This document shows positions 11,362 to 24,600 of a DNA stretch of 64,000 nt, in pieces. Numbering within the stretch: the stretch's first letter is position 1; every line of letters begins with the position of its first letter. Source of the DNA: Sciurus carolinensis (lineage: Eukaryota > Chordata > Mammalia > Rodentia > Sciuridae); contig NC_062218.1 of assembly GCF_902686445.1 (NCBI RefSeq), forward strand, positions 18,157,515 to 18,221,514, in the 5' to 3' direction. A program made the position numbers and the translations under genes. The notes beneath the pieces are model-generated. The model was given only the letters and a program-made list of their open reading frames with translations, made no database searches and had not been told where the DNA came from.

Positions 11362-14300
11362 TCATTTGTATAAAAAGAGAACCCTGTCTTGAGATAGAGC
11401 TGAGTTGATGAAATTTGATTGAACTTTGTTTTAGAAGCACTCATTTAATTTTTGGGTCATTCTTGCAATGCATTATTTAATTTCAATAAAAATGTAAAAT
11501 TATTCCAAAAGCTATTGACAGTAATCTGATCACACTTATTATGAAAGCCTGTTTAAGAAATTCTGCTAGTGTTTCAAATAGCATATTATCCATACATAGT
11601 CACAAAGATGAGTTCTATGTTTAAAACATAATTCTTGATCAGTACTTTACCTGTACTTGGACATCTTTGGTAGTACTATAGAACTACTTCCTAAATCCAC
11701 TGGGATACTTCCATTAACTTTAAATATTTCTAAATAGAATGAGGTAGATCCCTAAGTAAGTAACCTTTTCATGGATATAAATATATTATACCATAAGTTA
11801 AAAACTGCACCTCTGCTGTGCTCTGCTGTGTCATGGCTGCAACTAATAATTCTTATATTTGAAATTGACCAAACAAGTTAAAAACACTGAATATCTTTCA
11901 AAGAATGAGTCATGAAGTCTATAATGAACAATTTTATCACACAGTAGCTGCTGAACAACTGAAACCCTTTTCTATATTTGGAGAATTTCCATCTTGAAAG
12001 AATTGATGTGACTTGATGGAAGGAAATACAATAGTCAATTTTATTAATGTTTCCAATTATCCTCTGCCTTTATTATGAAAGGATTTTACATCCCTGCCTA
12101 TGGCTAAATTATTTTAAGTGTCTCTCTGTGGGAGGAGTTTAATTTCCTGCCCCATTAACATCACACTTGCCTTGTAGTTGGATTTCATCAATGAAATGTG
12201 AGCAGAAGCGGGTTTTGTGTAATGCTGGAGACAAAGCAGTCATAGCCGTCACATTATCCCGCTCTTGGACCCAGGTTCTGAAAAGAGAATGCTCAAGGAG
12301 AACAACCTCAAGTTTAACACAAAGCTAGAATGTAAAGGAAAAAAGAATTGTAGTATTTTGTTCAGAATATGAGATTTTATTGGTTGTCTTGAAATTTGAA
12401 GGAAGCTGTTCAATATACTATCCCACCTAAGTCAAGAACATGTTGCATAACCTCACCTGCTCAGAAGCACTAAGTCATACCAAGAGCAAGGGCTCAGTGA
12501 TAAAGATGTGCAGAGCAGCGTTTACATCCTGTTGGCAGAGGCATCTGGTTTAGCCAACTACGTTTTCCAGGAGAAAAACTCTGTCCCTGGATGCTGGCAA
12601 CAGAAGCAACCATGCAAGCTGCTCTGTAAATTATTTACTGCAAACAGGGTCTCCATTTCTGTGGTATGGATTTTATTGTAGCTCCAGCTTATTCCTAGTT
12701 GTTGTTGTTGTTGTTGTTTTCCCCAAATGTGGCATCCCAATTAACCAACAATCTCAGTACTTAAAACATTAAGTCATTTTCTGTTCCTTTCGAAGCAACA
12801 CCAACTATTTCTGCAATTGTCAGTATACCAGGTTGTGGATAATCATTCAGGAAAATGGAAACATTCCATTATTGATTGTTCATGTTAAAGTTGATGGTGT
12901 TTTAAATTCTGGTGTTTTAAATTCTTGTAGTCTTACTGTGTCATGCTCAGGAATCTTGCCTGCAGTCTAGAAAAGTAATTAGATTGTAATCGGTGATCAC
13001 TTGGAAAAAAGTGTAGAATGAAAGAGAAATTCTAAAAATTGAATGATCACTCTCATAGAATACTATGAAGGACATAACATATTTAAAGACCACGGGATAA
13101 GGGAATTTTTTGGTAGCATTCAATGCCGCAAAAAGAATAAAAGGTGAATTTCCTAAAAGTATCTCAAAGCAATGGCTGAAGCATTTGGAGAGTGTCATGA
13201 CTACACTGAAACCTGGGTAGTTTTGGCAGCTACTGGACTGGGAAGATGAAATCAAATGTCAATTTTGAATTTTTGAGTTGTCAAATTACAACTTTAATTA
13301 AAATTATTATTTGGCTAGGCAATTACTTATTTTTCTTGCTAAACATTGTTTGTCTTTTGTTTTCCCATCTAAACATATGAATAAATTCCAAAAATTTTAG
13401 AAGAAATTTTTTTTCATACATATATAATAATCATAAACCCTACCTTTTAAATCTTAAAACATCACTTTTCAATTTCCCAAAATTATTGCAACTGGTTTCT
13501 ATGAATAAGACATATTATCACCAGAAATGGAATCGTATTAAATAACGGAAGCCAAAATAATTCATTATCCCTGCCTCCATTCAGGTCAGATTCCTTACAG
13601 TGGCTAAGATTTCACCCAGGGAATTCTAGTTTTGCTAATGGTCAAATTGCATATAGTAGGATAACTCTCTAAGATTTTTTTTCTTAAATGCTGAAGAAAG
13701 TACCCCACACACACAAATGGAAAGCACTTACATACTACAAAAAGAGGCAAAAGTTTGGACTTCGAACTAAGGAAACATCACTGAGTAATATCTATACAGC
13801 ATTTTGTTCCCCAAATGATAAGCATTTTGTGCATTACAGGTTAGATACAAATCAGGTAGAACTGACAGAAACAGCGCAGGGTACATGATTCCAGAGAGAA
13901 AGTCATGACTAAGAGGCTGAAAAAGGTTGAGCAGAGATCTCAGCTACTTTTTGTCACTGTGGAAATAAAAATTTGGAAATTGGACAATACCAATTCATAA
14001 AGGCTTCGTAATCACCCAAGTCACTCCACTGACACCTAGGAAGGACATTACCTGTGAATAATAACTGCATTCCACCAGCATAGATTCACTCTGACAATAA
14101 AGGTAAAACAGAAGTAGATAATAAGATTGACAAATCCTAGCAGAAATGAATAAACAAAACAAAAATATAAATCACTGTTATCAAGAATAGAAGAGAAAGT
14201 ATTCCTACAGAGCCATCAAGGTTATACTCAAGGAATGTGAATAATAATATTTGCTAATTATTTTGTGACATATAAAATAGACAAATTCTTTTCTATTTAC

Positions 14301-14447
14301 TCTTTTTAAAACTGATGAAGTCTATTTTATCTGACTCATAAAAGCATAAACTTTTGCATATTGATGGGATCCAATGTGAGGTTTAGACACAAATATGTTG
14401 TATAATGTTTGAATCAAGTTAAATGTATCTCTCTCATCATTTCTTTT
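11362..14447. other. Unassigned AT-rich sequence, 3.1 kb
   Basis: One of the longest stretches without a recognised young transposon. It includes a short (GTT)n tract at about 12699-12717. At about 12130-12330 the wording 'caatgaaatgtgagcagaag' is reminiscent of an ancient mammalian LTR, but the match is too weak to name. A 102-codon minus-strand frame (12947-13255) has no domain I recognise. Confidence 0.45.
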
Positions 14448-15776
14448 AAAAACTGTATTTTTTATTTATTTTTATGATACTACTTGTACATCATTGGGGG
14501 TTATATTATAATGATTCAAAACATGTATGCAATGTTTAATAATCAAATCAAGGTAATAAGCATTTTCAGGTTTTCATGTATTAATTGTTCTCATACATTG
14601 AGAATTTTGTGCTCTTCTAGTCATTTTGAATGTAACAGTGTTGCTTTAATCTATATGTACTCCATGGTGATACAGAGCCAGACGCGATTCCTGTATCTAA
14701 GTGCTTTGGCGCCTTCTATCCATGCTCTCTCCTCTCCTTCCAGGTCTCTAGTGACCACTATTCTCTCCCATTCTTCTACTAGGTCAACATACAAGTTTCC
14801 ACAAATATGACATTTTTCTTTCTGTGTCTGATTTATTTATCTTAAGCTAATGACCTTTAGTTACATCCATATTGCTGCAGATAATAGGGTTCCATTAATG
14901 TTATGGCAGAATAATATCCCATTGTGTATCTATAGCATATTTCTTGAGCCACTTACACACTGAAGAGCATCTAGGTTGATGAGACATTTCAACTGTTGTT
15001 AATATTGCTGTGCAACTCCTAGGTGAGAAAGTATCCTCTGGATACAATGCTTTCAAATCTTTTGGGAATACATCCAGTGGTGCAGTGGCTGGATTACATG
15101 CTAGTGCTATTTTCGGTTTCTTGAGGAATTTCCATGATGTTTTCCATATGACTGTACTAATTTACACTCCAACTAATCATGTGTAAGTATTCCCTTTTTT
15201 TCACATTTTTGCCAGTACTTGTTACTCTCTCTCATTTAAATGATAGTCATTCTCTTCAGGGTAAAATGATATCTTATTATGGTTTTGTTTTCTCTGATGA
15301 ACAGTGATAAAATGATTATTTTCACATACCTCTTGCCCATATCTATGTTTTCTTTTGAGAGCTTTTTGGTTCTTTAATCTATTTTTATTTCCATTGTTTC
15401 TTTTATCAATGTACAACTTTTTGAGTTCTTTATATTTCCTGTACATCAATCTGTTTTTAGATGAATAATTTGCAAGTATTTTCTGCCATTTTGTACGTGG
15501 TCCCTTAATTCTATTGAATTTTTACTTTACTGGGCAGAAGCTTTTAAGTTTGATGTAATTTCATTTGTTTATTTTTAATTTTGTTTTCTGTGTTTTGCAG
15601 ATTCTATATAAAATAAATTACCTACATAAAAGTCTTAAAATGTTTCCCCTATTTTTAATGCAGTAATTTCAGTTTCTGGTTTAAAATTTAGGTGTTTAGT
15701 GCACTTTCAACCGACTTTTGTACATGGTGATTGAAAGTGATCTAGTTTAAATTGTCTGCATACACATTTTGACAGC
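14448..15776 (-). mobile_element. Old LINE-1 (L1M-like) 3' part, antisense
   Basis: Read on the minus strand this is a LINE-1 3' UTR followed upstream by the end of ORF2. Typical antisense landmarks are the 'ttagttacatccatattgctg' region, 'ctgtgcaactcc', a 'ggctggattacatgctag' segment, and 'ttctttatatttcctgtacatc'. The divergence is much higher than in the young LINE-1 copies, and no long frame survives. Its truncated 5' end abuts another LINE-1 fragment in the opposite orientation at about 15777. Confidence 0.7.
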
Positions 15777-16590
15777 GCCGATATCCTTGAAGAATGTCAA
15801 CACAAAAAATTTCAATAAAACATCTGAAATCAAATTCTATATAATATTAAAAAAGATCACTAGACAGTGCTTTAAATGAGGCAAAGGTTAAAAACACATG
15901 AAAAACTGCTGAAGTTCACTTATCATTAGAGAAATTCAAATCAAAATCACAGCTAGGTATTATTTCATCTAGTTAAACTGATCATCATCAAAAAGACAAA
16001 AAGTAACAAATGCTGATTGTAAAAAAAGGGGAATAGTTAAATACTGCTGGTGGAAATGTAAATTGATACAGTCATTATGGAAAACAGTATGGATATTCCT
16101 CAAAAAACTAAAAAATACAGTCATTTGAACCAGAAATTCTGGTACTAGGTGTATTTCCCAAGGAGTTGAAATCTTTATGCCAAAATGATAATTGCACCTC
16201 TATATTAATTGCAAAGTTATGCATAACAGCCAAAATGTGAAGTCAACATGCCCTTCTACTGATGAATGGCTACAGAAAATGTGGTATGTTTACAAGATGA
16301 AGTACTACTCAGCCATAAAAAAGAATGAAATTCTATCACTTGCAGCACTGTGGATGCATAAAAAGAACATTAAATTGAGTGAAATAAACCAGTGAGTTAA
16401 AGGGTAATATCACATGTTCTCACTCACTTAAGGAACAAACAAATCAATCTTCTCGAAGAATGGAATAGAATCATGCTCACTAGTGAGGGAAAGGTAAAGG
16501 AGATCAAGGGCAAAACAGAATTAAGAGGGACTTTTTAGGACTGACAAGGGTTCTGGACCATGAAGGAGAATGGGGATACAGTGATAGAAA
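15777..16590 (+). mobile_element. Old LINE-1 ORF2 end and 3' UTR
   Basis: The ORF2 C-terminal end is recognisable in plus orientation: 'ctgctggtggaaatgtaaat', 'actactcagccataaaaaag' and 'catgttctcactcactta'. The surviving 67-codon frame at 16192-16395 reads through the 'EWLQKMWYVYKMKYYSAIKK' motif typical of the LINE-1 ORF2 tail. It sits head-to-head with the preceding antisense copy. Confidence 0.75.
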
Positions 16591-18950
16591 TTTTAAATTT
16601 TAGCCACAGCAATGAGTTAAGAGAAATAAGTAAAATATATATAAATAGGGAAGAAAAGTAGCAAATTTTCCCTGTTTGCTGATGATAGGATTCCAACATA
16701 CAAAATCTGTGAGACTCCATCAAAGAAATTTAGAACTCATAATCAAATTCCATAAAATAGCAGAAAACAAAATTAATGTGCAAAAATTTGGTATCATTCC
16801 TGTGTATCCAAAACTAAATCACTGAGAAAGGAATAAAGGAAAGGAATAAAATCCTCAAAACCAAAACAAAAACATAAAAAATGAAAATAAAAACATTATA
16901 AAAAGTAAAACCTAGGAATATCCAAACTAAGGATTTAAAAGATGGCTACAGTCCAAGTTATAAAACATTTAAGAAATTGAAGTAGATATTAAAAAGTGGA
17001 AACACCTGTCATGTTTACAGATTGGTCAAATGAATATTGTTATAATGAACAAAATTATCAACAACATACAATGCAATTCCCATCAGAATACCAATGATGC
17101 TTTTGCAAAAGTAGAAAAAATTATCCAAAAATTTTCGTGGAAGCACAAAAGACCCTGAATAAGCAAAATAATCCTCAGGAGGGGAAAAATACAGCATGCT
17201 AAGGCCTCGCAATACCTAATTTCAAAACATTGTGCAGAATTACAGGAGGGAAACAGCATATTTTTAATACAAAAATAGCCATGTTGACTAATATAAGAAG
17301 ATAGAGAACCTAGAAATAAATCTATAAATCTTTAGCCAATGTAGTCTTGACAAACTTGTCAAAAACATACAGTGGAGAAATGACAGTTTTCTCCAATAAA
17401 TGGTGTTGTGGAAATTGTATATCCACATGTGGAAGATAGAAACTAGAATTATATCTCTCACACTGTGCACAAATTCACTCAAAATTTATCAAAGACCCTA
17501 GGGTAAAACTCTAAATTATGAAACTACTATAAGGAAACACAGGGAAACTCCTCAAGATATTGGCACATTTGATAATTTTCTGGATAGGACTCCAATAGTT
17601 CAGAAAGCACAACTGGAATGGTCCAATGGGATTACATTAAATTGAGAAGATTCTGCATAGCTAAGGAAACAGAAGAGTTAAGAGATAACAGACAGAATGT
17701 AGAATATCCTCACCTTGTTTATTTGGTAGTGGTTTAATATCCATGATATACAAGAAAACTAAAAAAAACAATAAAAACAAAAAATCTGTTTTAAAAAGGG
17801 TAAATCAATTGTATAAAATATCTCAAAATATAAAGTACAAAAGGAGTTTTTAAATTAGCTTTTTGTTGCTAAATTTCTGAGAACAACAACTTAGAGGTAG
17901 AAAATTTGACTTTGGTTCATGATTTCAGAGGTTCAGTCCATGGTTGGTTGACTCCATTGCTTTGGGCCTGATATGAGGCAGAACATCTTGGTGGACAGGC
18001 CTAGTGGATAAAAACAACTCAGACCATGGCACCTGGAAAACAAAGGCAGAGAGAGGGAAAGAGGCAGCAGGGAAGAGGAAACCTCTCAGGGCGTGCCACC
18101 AGGAACCCACCTTATCTAGCCACACCCCAGTCGGTCCATTCAAACTAGGATAAATGGATTAGGATTCTGCATTCATAATCAAATCATTTCACTTCTGAAT
18201 ATTCCTATATTTGTAAGAGCTTTGAGGATAAACTTCATATCCAAACCATAACAAATGACCAATAGACCAATATATATATTACAAAATAGCATATTTAGCC
18301 ATTGGAGAAATGATTTGATATCACCCCACTTTGAATGCTTATTATTAAAAAATGTTATCAAAGATGTGGAGAAAAACACACCTATATATGATGATAAAAA
18401 TGTAAATTAGTCTAGCCACTATGGAAAACAGCCTGGAATTTCCTCCCAAAACTGAAAACAGAACAGCTGAATGATCCAGCTATCCTATTCCTGGGTATAG
18501 CCAAAGAAAATGAAGTCATCGAGCTACATTTCTTGTGGCACAATTCACAGCAGTCAAGACATGGAAAAGTCTAGGTGCCTGTCAATGGATGACTGAAATC
18601 AGAGAATGTGATATATATACATGATGGAATTTTATTCAGCCATAAAGAAAGATGAAATCCTGTTATTTGTAGCCAAAAAGAATAGAACTGAAAGTCATGC
18701 AATAACAAGTCAGACACAGAAAGACAAGTGTCACATGTTTCCTCTCCTTTATAAAACTAAGACAAAATTGACTACCTTAAAACAGAGGAGGACTATTAGG
18801 CACAGGGGATATAGCTGGAGGGGCAGGAGGAGACAGAAGGATGAGACTGGGGAGAAGATGGACATGATCAGTGTGTGATGTATGCATGTATGGCAGTCAC
18901 AGTGAAACCCAATAATAAAAGTAATGTGTGTCAACAAAAATGAGAATGAG
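16591..18950 (+). mobile_element. Old LINE-1 ORF2 (RT to 3' end), split by an LTR
   Basis: The segment runs from the reverse-transcriptase active-site region ('gtttgctgatgataggattc' near 16676) through the ORF2 C-terminal region to a 3' UTR at about 18950. It is interrupted at 17852-18253 by an antisense MaLR LTR, and the LINE-1 resumes directly afterwards ('ggagaaatgatttgatatca'). ORF2 is destroyed by many stops; a 85-codon remnant at 18621-18878 includes 'EFYSAIKKDEILLFVAKKN'. The nesting shows the LTR arrived after the LINE-1. Confidence 0.75.
17852..18253 (-). mobile_element. MaLR-type LTR, antisense, nested in LINE-1
   Basis: It shares 'ttgactccattgctttgggc', 'gatatgaggcagaacatctt' and 'cttcatatccaaaccataac' with the LTRs at 7176 and 9394, in antisense. 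The left end is decayed. No clear 5-bp duplication could be fixed. No proviral interior is present. Confidence 0.65.
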
Positions 18951-19111
18951 CTCCTGATTACACTCACATAAGTTTCCAAAACTGCCTAAGGAAAAAAAAA
19001 GTTCCTGTTGAAAAGTAAAGTCCAAGCTCAATCACCATGTTCTACTTGTCGCCAATTCTGTTAGTATAAATCCTGTGCTTTTCTGAACGCCATTCTTATT
19101 TTTCTTTATCT

Positions 19112-19358
19112 TTTCTTTTCTTTTATCTTTTTTTTCCTTTTTTTTTTGGTAGAGGGTAATTGAACACAGGGACACTTAAGCACTGAGCCACATCTCCAGT
19201 CCTTTTCATTTTTTTTTTTTTTTTTTTAATTTTGAGACAGTATCTCACTGAGTTGCTATGGGCCTCAGTAAGATGCTGAGGCTGACTCTGAACTTGCAAT
19301 CCTCCTGCTTCCATCTCCTGTGTCACTGGGATTACAGGAATGTGTCACCACGACAGAC
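19112..19358 (-). mobile_element. B1-dID dimeric SINE, antisense
   Basis: A T-rich tail, then the ID half ('gtaattgaacacaggg', 'actgagccacatctccag'), a T-run of about 18 bases as the linker, then the B1 half ('gagacagtatctcactgag', 'cctcctgcttcc', 'gggattacaggaatg'). The long poly-T linker (about 19208-19227) is unusual in length but stays in its normal place. Confidence 0.85.
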
Positions 19359-19964
19359 CTGAAAGCCACTCCTTTTGTTGCTATTTATCAATATTATTAG
19401 GCCTATTTTGAAGATTCAAAGGAATTCTAGCAATTAACATTTCTCAATCTCTGGTATCAAATAATTAAGTGAAGAAATATTAGGTTGAAACAGCAATTCC
19501 AGTGCAGCAAAAGGACAATTGCTTCCCTTCAATAAAGTCCTCCTCTTCAGCTTGGCCCTTAGTAGCTCAGGTTTCTTGGAGGAGTAGAGTAAGCTCACTT
19601 TTTGTGTGTGGGGAATGATGGATTACTATTTAATGAATACAAATTTTCTATATAGAATAATAAAAACATTCTGCAAATAGGTGTGATGAATGCACATCTT
19701 CTATCTATATATTTTAAATGCCACTGAATTGTGCTGAAAAAATGGATAGAGAACTAGCTTTTTAAATAATTTCCTATGTTTATGTATATGAAAGGGGGAA
19801 GTAGACATTATATTTGTTTCTACACACAAAACTAAACTCTGGAAAAATACACTAGGCACTAAAATAGTTGTCTCTGTCATGGTTGGTTGGGAGGCAGAGC
19901 AATTACATTTTTCAGCCTACAGCTTTGTTTCATCATTATAGTTTTTGATTACATGAATGTATTA
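19359..19964. other. Unassigned AT-rich sequence
   Basis: No recognised repeat, RNA or coding sequence. Confidence 0.5.
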
Positions 19965-20367
19965 TGCATTTTAAAAATTGTCTTAATTAGTTACACATGA
20001 CAGTAGAATGCACTTTGATACACCATATATAATAGAGCATAATTTCTCATTCTTCTGGTTATACATGATGTAGACTCCCACTGGTCATATAGTTATATAT
20101 GTACATGGGTTGATAATGTCCGATTCATTCTACTATCCTACCTACCCCCTACTACCTCCCCTCCCTTTACTTTTACCTAACCTAAAGTAACACTATCCTT
20201 CCCCAGCCTTCTCCCCAATTGTGAATTAGCGTCCTCATATCGGAGAATATGTGGCTTTTGTTGTTTTGGGATTAGCTTAATTTTCTTAGCATGATATTCT
20301 TCAGTTCCATTGATTTACCAGCAAATGCCATAATTTCATTCTTCTTTATGACTGAGTAACATTTCAT

Positions 20368-20424
<57 letters not shown>

Positions 20425-20618
20425 CCCATTTTCCCATTTTTCGGTTTATTCCCAAAGGACTTAAAATCAGCAAGTTACAGTGATGTAGTCACAACAATAA
20501 CAGCTCAATTCACAATAGCTAAGCTATGGAACCAACCTAGGTAACCTTTGACAGATTAATGGATAAAAAATGTGATATATGTGTATATATCATATATATG
20601 ATGGAATATTAATCAGTT
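19965..20618 (-). mobile_element. Short LINE-1 3' end with inverted 5' tip
   Basis: The left part (19965 to about 20440) is a LINE-1 3' UTR and ORF2 end in minus orientation. The right part (about 20441-20618) is an adjacent upstream ORF2 piece in plus orientation ('cccaaaggacttaaaatcag', 'ctcaattcacaatagctaa'). The two parts overlap slightly in LINE-1 coordinates, a junction compatible with twin priming. A long (TA)n tract at 20369-20419 lies where LINE-1 normally has a short TA run, so it is an expansion of native sequence. Confidence 0.75.
20369..20423. repeat. (TA)n microsatellite inside LINE-1
   Basis: About 25 uninterrupted AT dinucleotides followed by 'acacac'. It replaces the short TA run seen at this LINE-1 position in other copies. 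Confidence 0.9.
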
Positions 20619-21513
20619 TTTGTCCCTCTTATTTCCCCAATATTTAATAATTATGTCATACTTTAGCAGGTTAGTTAAGGGTTGTAGGGTTGATGGAGAC
20701 CTGGAAAGTGTGGAGAAGGAATCCCTTCTTCAGAGAAATCAAGAACTGAAAGAAGAGAGAGAGAGGCAAGTTAAAGCCCTGTTGAATGTAGTGTAACAGC
20801 ACTAAATAAAACTCTTTGCCTTACAACATGAATTCTATTCCCGAGTATTTCTTTCAGAGAAAATCCTGGTCACATGTACTATGAACAATACTGGCAGAGA
20901 AAACTAGCCTGCAAGGACAAAAATATGGTAGGTATGTATCTCAGAATTATGTAAAAGAGAGAAATAATAAATTAGTGATATATGGAGTAACGTGCACTGG
21001 TCTTTGAAAATGTAATACTCAGTGAAACATGAAAACAGAAAATCCATACAATTTGTTTATTAGAACACTCAGAGGAACACTGTTATTTTAGGAGGACACA
21101 CACATACTTGAGCATACCTCACACACAGCAGCACAAAGGCCTTAGGCACAAACAAAAGAAGGAGTTTTGCAACGATCCGTGATAACAATATGCCACAAAT
21201 CCAGAGAATGATCAATGATCTTCACTAGTGATTCTCCAGAAAATAAATTGAAAGCAGCAAGAAAAGAAGATAGCAAATTCCAGCAGGAAAAAAAAAATGC
21301 AGTTAATACACAATGACAAGGAATACATTAAGAAATATGCAAAATCACCATCAATTGGAGCCAACACAAAAAAATATAGCAGACACACTTTACACTTATA
21401 TTTGTTAAAAAAAGAATAAGTATATCATGTTTGCCAGAATACATGGTAAGTGATCTTCTTCTCTGATCCTGATTGTTTAAAATGCTATACCCAGTTTGGA
21501 GGACAATAATGGA
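20619..21513. other. Unassigned sequence with LTR-like patch
   Basis: At about 20640-20890 there is an AATAAA signal (near 20805) followed by 'ttctattcccgagtatttc', a layout reminiscent of an LTR R/U5 region, but no termini or duplication could be set. The rest (20900-21513) shows no recognised repeat or gene. Confidence 0.35.
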
Positions 21514-21640
21514 AGCTTTTATTTATTTATTTACTTTTTTAATTGTAAACAAACGGGATACATGTTGTTTCTGTTTGTACATGGAGTAACAGCATACCAT
21601 TTGTGTAATCATACATTTACATAAGGTAATGATATTTGAT

Positions 21641-24600
21641 TCATTCTGTTATTTTTTCCTTCCCTCCCACCCCTCCCACCCCTCTTTCCCCTCTATAAAG
21701 TCCCTCCTTCCTCCATTCTTGCCGCCCCCACCCCCCATTATGTGTCATCATCTGCTTATCAACGAGATCATTTGTCCTTTGGTTTTTTTGAGATTTGCTT
21801 ATCTCACTTAGCATGATATTCTCCAACTTCATCCATTTGCCTGCAAATGCCATAATTTTATCATTCTTTATGGCTGAGTAATATTACATTGTGTGTGTAT
21901 ATATATATATACACACATATATATATATATATATATATCAGTTTCTTTACCCATTCATCAATTGAAGGACATCTAGGTTGGTTCCACAATCTGGATTTGG
22001 TGAATTGAACAGCAATGAACATTGATGTGGCTGTATCTCTGTAGTATGCTGATTTTAAGTCCTTTGGGTATAGGCCAGGGAGTGGGAGAGCTGGGTCAAA
22101 TGGTAGGTCCATTCCAAGTTTTCTAAGGAATCTCCACACTGCTTTCCAGAGTGGCTGCACTAATTTGCAGCCCCACCAGCAATGTATGAGTGTACCTTTT
22201 TCCCCACATTCTCTCCAACACCTACTGTTGCTTGTATTTTGGTAATCGCCATTCTAATTAGGGTGAGATGGAATCTTAGTGTAGTTTTGATTTGCATTTC
22301 TCTTATTACTAAAGATGGTGAACATTTTTTCATACGTTTGTTGATTGTTTGTAGATCTTCTGTGAAGCGTCTGTTCATATCCTTAGCCCATTTGTTGATT
22401 GGGTTATTCGTATCCTTCGTGTAGAGTTTTTTGAGTTCTTTATATATTCTAGAAATTAGTGCTCTATCTGAAGTATGATTGGCAAAGGTTTTCTCCCACT
22501 CTGTAGGCTCTTCACATTGCTGATAGTTTCCTTTGCTGAGAGAAAGCTACTTAGTTTGAATCTATCCCAGTTATTGATTCTTGCTTTTATTTCTTATGCC
22601 TTGGAAGTCCTGTTAAGGAAGTCTGATCCTAAGCCAACAAGTTGAAGATTTGGACCTACTTTTTCTTTTATAAGATGCAGGGTCTCTGGGTCTGATTTCA
22701 AGGTCCTTGATCCATTGTGAGTTGATTTTTGTGCAGAGTGAGAGATAGGGGTTTAGTTTCATTCTGTTGCATATGGATTTCCAGTTTTCCCAGCACCATT
22801 TGTTGAACAGGCTGTCTTTTCTCCATTGCATATTTTTGGCACCTCTGTCTAGTATGAGAAAATTGTATTTATTTGGGTTTGTGTTTGTGTCCTCTATTCT
22901 GTACCATTGATCTACCTGTCTATTTTGGTGCCAATACCTTGCTGTTTTTGTTACTATTGCTTTGTAGTATAGTTGAAGTTCTGGTATTGTGATACCCCCT
23001 GTTTCATTCTTCCTGCTAAGGATTGCTTTAGCTATTCTGGGTTTCTTATTCTTCCAGATGAATTTATGATTGCTTGCTCTATTTCTGTTAGGTACATCAT
23101 TTGGATTTTAATTGGGATTGCATTGAATCTCTATAGCACTTTTGATAATATGGCCATTTTGACAATATTAATTCTGCCTATTCAAGACATGGGAGATCTT
23201 TCCATCTTCTAAGGCCTTCCTCGATTTCTTCCTTCAATATTTTGTAGTTTTCATTGTAGAGATCTTTTAAGTCTTTGGTTAGATTGATTCCCAAGTATTT
23301 TATGTTTTTTGAGGCTATTGCAAATGGAGTTGTTTTCCTCATTTCCCTTTCAGCTGTTTCATCGCTTGTATATAAAAATGTTGTAGATTTATGCATTTTG
23401 ATTTTATAGCCTGCTATTTTGCTGAATTCATTGATCAGGTCTAGAAGTTTTCTGGAGGAGGTTTTAGGGTTCTCTAAATATAGAATCATGTCATCCACAA
23501 ATAGTGACAGCTTAAGGTCTTCTTTTCCTATTCGTATCCCTTTAATTTCTTTAGTCTGCCTAATTGCTCTGGCTAGAGTTTTGAGGACAATGTTGAATAG
23601 AGGTGGTGAAAGAGGACATCCCTGTCTTGTTTCCATTTTTAAAGGGAATGGTTTCAGTTTTTCTCCATTAAGAATGATGTTGGCCATGGTCTTAGCATAA
23701 ATAGCCTTTACAATGTTCAGGAATGTTTCTACTATCCCTATTTTTTCTAGTGTTTTGAGCATGAAGGGGTGTTATATTTTGTCGGACGCTTTTTCTGCGT
23801 CAATTGATGTAACCATATGATTCTTATCCTTAAGTCTATTGACATGATGGATTACGTTTATTGATTTACAGATGTTAAAACTTCCTTGCATTCTAGGGAT
23901 GAACCCCACTTGATCATGGTGCAGGATTATCTGAATATGTTTTTGGAAATGATTTGACAGTATTTTGTTCAGGATCTTTGCATCTATATTTGTCAAGGAT
24001 ATTGGTCTAAAATTTTCTTTCCTTGATGTGTCTTTCCCTGGTTTGGGTATGATAGTGATATTACCTTCATAGAATGACTTCAGTAGGGTACCCTCCTTTT
24101 CTATTTCCTGGAATACTTTGAAAAGTATTGGAATGAGTTCTTCTTTGAAGGACTTGTAGAACTTGACTGAGAATTCGTCTGTAACTTCTCATTATGTTGT
24201 GTATCTCAGTGGTGTCTGTTGTGATATTTCCTTTTTTATGACGAATTTTAGTAATTTGAATATTCTCTCTCCTTCTCTTTGTTAGTGTGGCTAAGGGTTT
24301 GTCTATTTTGTTTACTTTTTCAAAGAACCAACTTCTTGTTTTGTCAATTTTTTGAATAGTTTCTTTTGTTTCAATTTCATTGATTTCAGCTCTGATTTTA
24401 ACTATTTCCTGTCTTCTACTACTTTTGCTGTTATTCTGTTCTTCTTTTTCTAGGGCTTTGAGCTATAATGTTAAGTCATTTAGTTGTTGACTTTTCATTC
24501 TTTTCTGTAATGCGCTCCATGCAATGAATTTTCCTCTTAGTACCGCTTTCATAGTGTCCCAGAGATTTTGATATGTTGTATCGTCATTCTCATTGACCTC

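Noticed and set aside
20640..20890. LTR-like patch with AATAAA
   Set aside because: No TG...CA termini or target duplication could be placed, so it is kept only as a remark in an unassigned stretch.
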